From positions 62,001-126,000 of the forward strand of contig JBALXI010000002.1 in the NCBI GenBank assembly GCA_036960605.1: DNA of 64,000 bases. Direction: 5' to 3'. Source of the DNA: Oleispira sp036960605 (GTDB lineage Bacteria; Pseudomonadota; Gammaproteobacteria; Pseudomonadales; Oceanobacteraceae). This document shows positions 60,976 to 64,000 of this stretch, in pieces. The notes beneath the pieces are model-generated. The model made no database searches. It worked only from the letters and a program-made list of their open reading frames with translations, and was not told the DNA's origin. Both the position numbers and the translations under genes were made by a program. Positions within the stretch are counted from its first letter, which is position 1; the number at the start of each line of letters is the position of its first letter.

Positions 60976-61911
60976 ATGCCAGTACTCATTGCTTATATAG
61001 CTGTGATCTTAATATGGTCGACGACACCATTAGCGATTCAGCTAAGCCAACAAGACTTGCCGTTTTATACGGCACTCAGCTTACGTATGTGGGGCAGTGC
61101 CATTTTGTCGATGCCGCTACTGATGATCTTGCGCCAGTCTTTGATTTTTACGCCTCAAGCATTAAAAAGTTATGCTGCTGGGGCGATAGGAGTTTATGGC
61201 GCCATGATCTGTGTGTATTGGGGTGCGGCTTATGTACCTTCTGGCATGATCTCGGTGATGTACGGTTTAAGCCCTATGTTAAGTGGCATCTTGGCTTTCT
61301 TATGGCTGAAGGAGCGAGAGCTAACCCCGGCGAGAGTGATCGCATTAATACTGGGGGTGATGGGGCTGTATACCGTGATAATGGGGCAGCTGACACTGGG
61401 TGGAGAAGCATGGCGTGGCATTTTAGGGACCTTGCTTTCGGTTTTCTGTTTTTCTCTTAGTGCAGTCGCGGTGAAACACATCAATGCGGGTTTACACCCC
61501 TTGGTGCAGACTAGTGGCACGTTATGGGTGTCGTCTATCGGATTTTTACTAACAGTGCCTGTTTTTGGTATTCATATACCGGCTGAAGTATCGGTCGCGA
61601 GCTGGATCGGACTGGGATACTTGACCAGTTGTGGTTCGTTATTAGGCTTTATCTTGTATTTTTATATCTTGAAACATTTACCGACGGCGCGGGTTGCGCT
61701 AATCACCTTGATTGCACCCGTACTCGCGATGTTATGGGGGAATTTACTGAAGGAAGAGGTATTAACCTTCACCTCCTTTTTAGGATGCTTAGTCTTGCTG
61801 TTTGCTTTGGCTTTATATCAGTGGCATCGAGGCCTAGATAAATTATTGAAACGATTTATGGCGCGTGCAGTAGGTCAAGGCTCAACAGATATCAAATATA
61901 AAAAAAGTTAA
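60976..61911 (+). CDS. DMT-family permease (EamA domain)
   Basis: A 311-residue transporter with ten hydrophobic segments in two EamA halves: IAVILIWSTTPLAIQLSQQ near residue 8-27 and GILGTLLSVFCFSLSAVAVKHIN near 148-170. EamA exporters move amino acids, nucleotide sugars or metabolites; the substrate here is unknown. The C-terminal tail is basic. The start is preceded by GGATAAAGGGC. It precedes the flgP gene by 72 bp but is probably not functionally linked. Confidence 0.88.
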   Translation: MPVLIAYIAVILIWSTTPLAIQLSQQDLPFYTALSLRMWGSAILSMPLLMILRQSLIFTPQALKSYAAGAIGVYGAMICVYWGAAYVPSGMISVMYGLSPMLSGILAFLWLKERELTPARVIALILGVMGLYTVIMGQLTLGGEAWRGILGTLLSVFCFSLSAVAVKHINAGLHPLVQTSGTLWVSSIGFLLTVPVFGIHIPAEVSVASWIGLGYLTSCGSLLGFILYFYILKHLPTARVALITLIAPVLAMLWGNLLKEEVLTFTSFLGCLVLLFALALYQWHRGLDKLLKRFMARAVGQGSTDIKYKKS

Positions 61912-61983
61912 ATATATTGACGATGAGGCCGATAAACCTTCCAAGCCATAGAAGTATTAGCAAAGAGAGTTATTGGAGTAGAT

Positions 61984-62586
61984 ATGAAAAAACCAGCATT
62001 GAGCCAGGTTGCCATTGTGTTCAGCAGTATTTTATTAACGGCATGCTCGAGCATGTTTGTTGATGAAGACTCGATTTCTTCTGAGCCAGAAGCTTTCTTT
62101 CAGCCCGTTGAACAGCAGGTTGATCCTATTGCCGCCATGGTTCTTAGGGTTGTGGGGTATGGTGCGATGGTTAAGCACAAATCGTTAACCGAGTCACAAA
62201 GTCGGTTGATGGCCATTCGTGCTTCTAAGCTTGATGCTTATCGTTCGATGGTTGAACGTGTTTATGGAACGGCGTTGCAAGGTAGTACTACGGTGCGAGA
62301 TTTGGCCGTGCAGAATGATCGCTTCCGTACGTATGTGGATACCTTTATTCATGGCGCTCGGGTTATTTCTAGTGATGTGATGTCTGACGGTACCGTTGAA
62401 ACTCTTTTAGAAATGGTGATTGATCAGGGTTTCCGAAATTGTTTGCAGACCATGGATAGCCAGCGTTATAACGTTGATTGCCGTGCGCCTTTGGGCAATG
62501 ACGCGACCAGTTTTGCCCAGAGTCAGCGTAAGCGTATTCAAAAAGAATCAGCCATTCCTGAAACCGGTTATTACTTTATTGATTAG
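61984..62586 (+). CDS. flgP: LPP20-family lipoprotein FlgP (flagellar)
   Basis: A 200-residue outer-membrane lipoprotein (lipobox LLTAC, Cys near 21). LRVVGYGAMVKHKSLTESQSRLMAIRASKLDAYRSMVERVYG at about residues 50-90 (in parts) is the FlgP/LPP20 pattern, followed by GSTTVRDLAVQNDRFRTYVDTFIHGARV near 99-125. FlgP helps build the outer-membrane basal disk or H-ring of sheathed or polar flagella in Vibrio and Campylobacter. It is followed after 36 bp by flgT. FlgO, which often accompanies them, is absent from the window. Confidence 0.88.
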   Translation: MKKPALSQVAIVFSSILLTACSSMFVDEDSISSEPEAFFQPVEQQVDPIAAMVLRVVGYGAMVKHKSLTESQSRLMAIRASKLDAYRSMVERVYGTALQGSTTVRDLAVQNDRFRTYVDTFIHGARVISSDVMSDGTVETLLEMVIDQGFRNCLQTMDSQRYNVDCRAPLGNDATSFAQSQRKRIQKESAIPETGYYFID

Positions 62587-62622
62587 TAGTCCCCTGACAT
62601 AAATTAGATAGATGAGGAGTTT

Positions 62623-63825
62623 GTGATGAAAGTTTTATTACTGCTGTGCATGAGTTGGATTTCATTCGCAAGTTCCTATGTCCATGCCTATGTTGTAGAA
62701 GTAGAAGGGCAGGCGCCGATTACAACTAGTGTAAGCCATGCCCGCCAACAAGCCTTGGAAGATGCAATGCGCCAGGCCAGTTTGCGCGCAGAAGCCCACG
62801 TTGTTAGTACTCAGTTGATGAGTAAAGGTGTGATGCAAAAAGACGAAATAAAATTAAAAAGCCAAGGCAAGGTTAAAGACGTTGAGGTGCTGTGGGAAGA
62901 TGCGCAGGATGGCATTTATAGCGTTGCCATTCGAGCCGATGTGAAGCCCGTTCAAATGTGTCAGAGCCAAGGTAATAACTTGCGCAAAGCGGTGGCGATT
63001 ACCGGCTTTGGATTAGTAACCCCTAAGCAGACTTCGCTAGGGCAGCTGCAGAACATCGAGCAAGATCTGGCGCGAGTATTTATTAATACCCTTAATGACA
63101 GTGGCCAGGTGCACGCATTGGATGCCAGCCATATTGGCTTGTACGAAAATCCTGCTTACGCACCATCGACTCAAAATCAACAGCGTCATTTAACAACTTC
63201 GATGACTCTCGCCCAAAATTTGGGCGCACAGTATATCGTGTCTGGGATCGTTCGTGGTCTAGATACCTTATCTTCTGTGGCCGATAAAGCACAGAATGAT
63301 AGTACTTGGTTATCGCTGGTAGGGTTAACCGATGAGCCTGCTGAACGCCAGTTTGTGATTGACGTTTTTGTTCATGATGGCTTTAGTGGTGCGTTAATTT
63401 TTAGTAATAGTTATGCGACTCAGGGCCAGTGGAATTTAGACCGTATGGCGAATGTTCGTTTTGCTAGTCCTGCTTTTTGGCAGAGTAAGTATGGTTACGC
63501 GGTAAAGAATTTATTGGCGGGTGCGATTGATGATGTATCTATGTCTCTTCGTTGCCAACCTTTTATGGCGAAAATCATAAAAACGGAAGGCAAGCGCTTA
63601 CATATAGAGGCGTTGGCGGGTGCGGGTATTCGTCCTGGGGATAAGTTCAGTATTTATCGCAGCGGTACTTTTTATAATTTGGATTTAGAGCCGCGTATTG
63701 AACTGACCAATACCGAGATGCAGGCGACAGTGAAACAAGTTCAACCTCAATTTATTGTGGCGGATCTTGCCATGTCGGCGCAGCAGCTATCGATTCAGCG
63801 TGATGATATCGTGATTGCATGGTAG
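62623..63825 (+). CDS. flgT: Flagellar H-ring protein FlgT
   Basis: A 400-residue exported protein. A signal peptide (cut near VHA-YV) precedes an N-terminal domain VVEVEGQAPITTSVSHARQQALEDAMRQASLRAEAHV, and the middle domain has AVAITGFGLVTPKQTSLGQLQNIEQDLARVF and LAQNLGAQYIVSGIVRG, as in Vibrio FlgT. The C-terminal domain (about 310-400) ends with IQRDDIVIAW. FlgT forms the H-ring around the basal body LP ring and recruits MotX/MotY for sodium-driven motors. With flgP it forms a two-gene unit. Confidence 0.9.
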   Translation: MMKVLLLLCMSWISFASSYVHAYVVEVEGQAPITTSVSHARQQALEDAMRQASLRAEAHVVSTQLMSKGVMQKDEIKLKSQGKVKDVEVLWEDAQDGIYSVAIRADVKPVQMCQSQGNNLRKAVAITGFGLVTPKQTSLGQLQNIEQDLARVFINTLNDSGQVHALDASHIGLYENPAYAPSTQNQQRHLTTSMTLAQNLGAQYIVSGIVRGLDTLSSVADKAQNDSTWLSLVGLTDEPAERQFVIDVFVHDGFSGALIFSNSYATQGQWNLDRMANVRFASPAFWQSKYGYAVKNLLAGAIDDVSMSLRCQPFMAKIIKTEGKRLHIEALAGAGIRPGDKFSIYRSGTFYNLDLEPRIELTNTEMQATVKQVQPQFIVADLAMSAQQLSIQRDDIVIAW

Positions 63826-63878
63826 CGTTTATTTCGTCTGTTATTTAATTCGTCTGTTATTTTATTCACTTTGCCCTT

Positions 63879-64000
63879 TTACTCGTGAGTATCAGGGCAA
63901 GACTGATCTTTTACTTTCTTGCCATCACTATACGTTTCTAAATGAATATCAAAGCCCCATAGTGAATGTAAATGCTTTATGACCTCGCTGCTGTCTTCTG
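63879..64000 (-). CDS. SpoVR-family protein, 3' end only
   Basis: The last 39 codons of a minus-strand gene that continues past the window. VIKHLHSLWGFDIHLETYS is close to the SpoVR/YcgB C-terminal pattern (RHLxxLWGFxVxLE), followed by a polar tail and a stop at 63879-63881. The YcgB family is widespread in proteobacteria, related in name only to spore coat protein SpoVR, and its function is not defined; it is often linked to YeaG/YeaH stress genes. The match is short, so the assignment is moderate. Confidence 0.55.
   Translation of the reverse strand, partial: EDSSEVIKHLHSLWGFDIHLETYSDGKKVKDQSCPDTHE

Noticed and set aside
61014..61460. 148-codon frame inside the DMT permease
   Set aside because: Alternate-frame shadow with atypical composition; the permease frame is hydrophobic and complete.

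Overview
The window looks like chromosome of a marine gammaproteobacterium of the Oceanospirillales type (Oleispira/Thalassolituus/Bermanella-like). This is an inference from the moderately AT-leaning DNA, the conserved housekeeping blocks (miaB-phoH-ybeY; rpoD-dnaG-yqeY-rpsU, with tsaD-folB-folK divergent) and the many envelope and TonB functions. No phage, IS element, CRISPR array or integron was seen. It is ordinary chromosome with several small accessory islands.

Layout. 1-2.3 kb: 3' part of a secreted M4 metalloprotease with a GlyGly-CTERM tail, and a periplasmic solute-binding protein. 2.3-5.6 kb: LysR regulator divergent from a VOC protein, a 7 x 10-bp tandem repeat before an NTF2-like gene, a decayed qorB remnant, and a PAP2 phosphatase. 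5.6-9.6 kb: ybeY, phoH and miaB (a pair of palindromic repeats lies between phoH and miaB), then a DUF1820 gene. 9.7-16.8 kb: compact ethanolamine module (AraC regulator, eutB, eutC, permease), a second AraC regulator and a GGDEF protein with a degenerate active site. 17.1-23.3 kb: a phytate-utilisation operon (TonB-dependent receptor, beta-propeller phytase lipoprotein, alkaline phosphatase lipoprotein) behind a near-perfect Pho box and closed by a strong terminator.

23.4-34.3 kb: lipoprotein, hypothetical protein, DEAD-box helicase, CbiZ-type cobinamide amidohydrolase, LysR/azoreductase pair with a 54-residue small protein, Bcr/CflA-type MFS pump, ABC exporter and an NSS symporter. 34.7-43.5 kb: porin, molybdenum hydroxylase operon (iorAB-like, xdhC, mocA-like), RNase H with a eukaryotic-type hybrid-binding domain, fatty acid desaturase, moaE and an NTF2-like gene. 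43.9-47 kb: two tandem paralogous secreted PI-PLC-like/lectin proteins. 47.1-49.9 kb: TIGR02647 protein, then a four-gene EF-hand / ECF sigma / membrane protein / periplasmic metal-sensor module, and an orphan HicB-like gene. 50-58.7 kb: tRNA with CAU anticodon, rpoD, dnaG, yqeY, rpsU, tsaD, folB, folK, an inverted-repeat element and cca. 58.8-64 kb: TraF-like outer-membrane protein, DMT permease, flgP and flgT, and the 3' end of a SpoVR-family gene.

Functional links. The phytate operon would import inositol phosphates through the outer membrane and strip phosphate under Pho control. The B12-dependent ethanolamine lyase, together with a cobinamide-salvage enzyme about 13 kb away, suggests growth on amino alcohols using scavenged corrinoids. 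Mo-cofactor genes (xdhC, mocA-like, moaE) support the Mo hydroxylase. The strongest candidates for something less described are the EF-hand/ECF/metal-sensor module, the duplicated PLC-lectins, the repeat families and the tandem-repeat promoter region at 3.9 kb.
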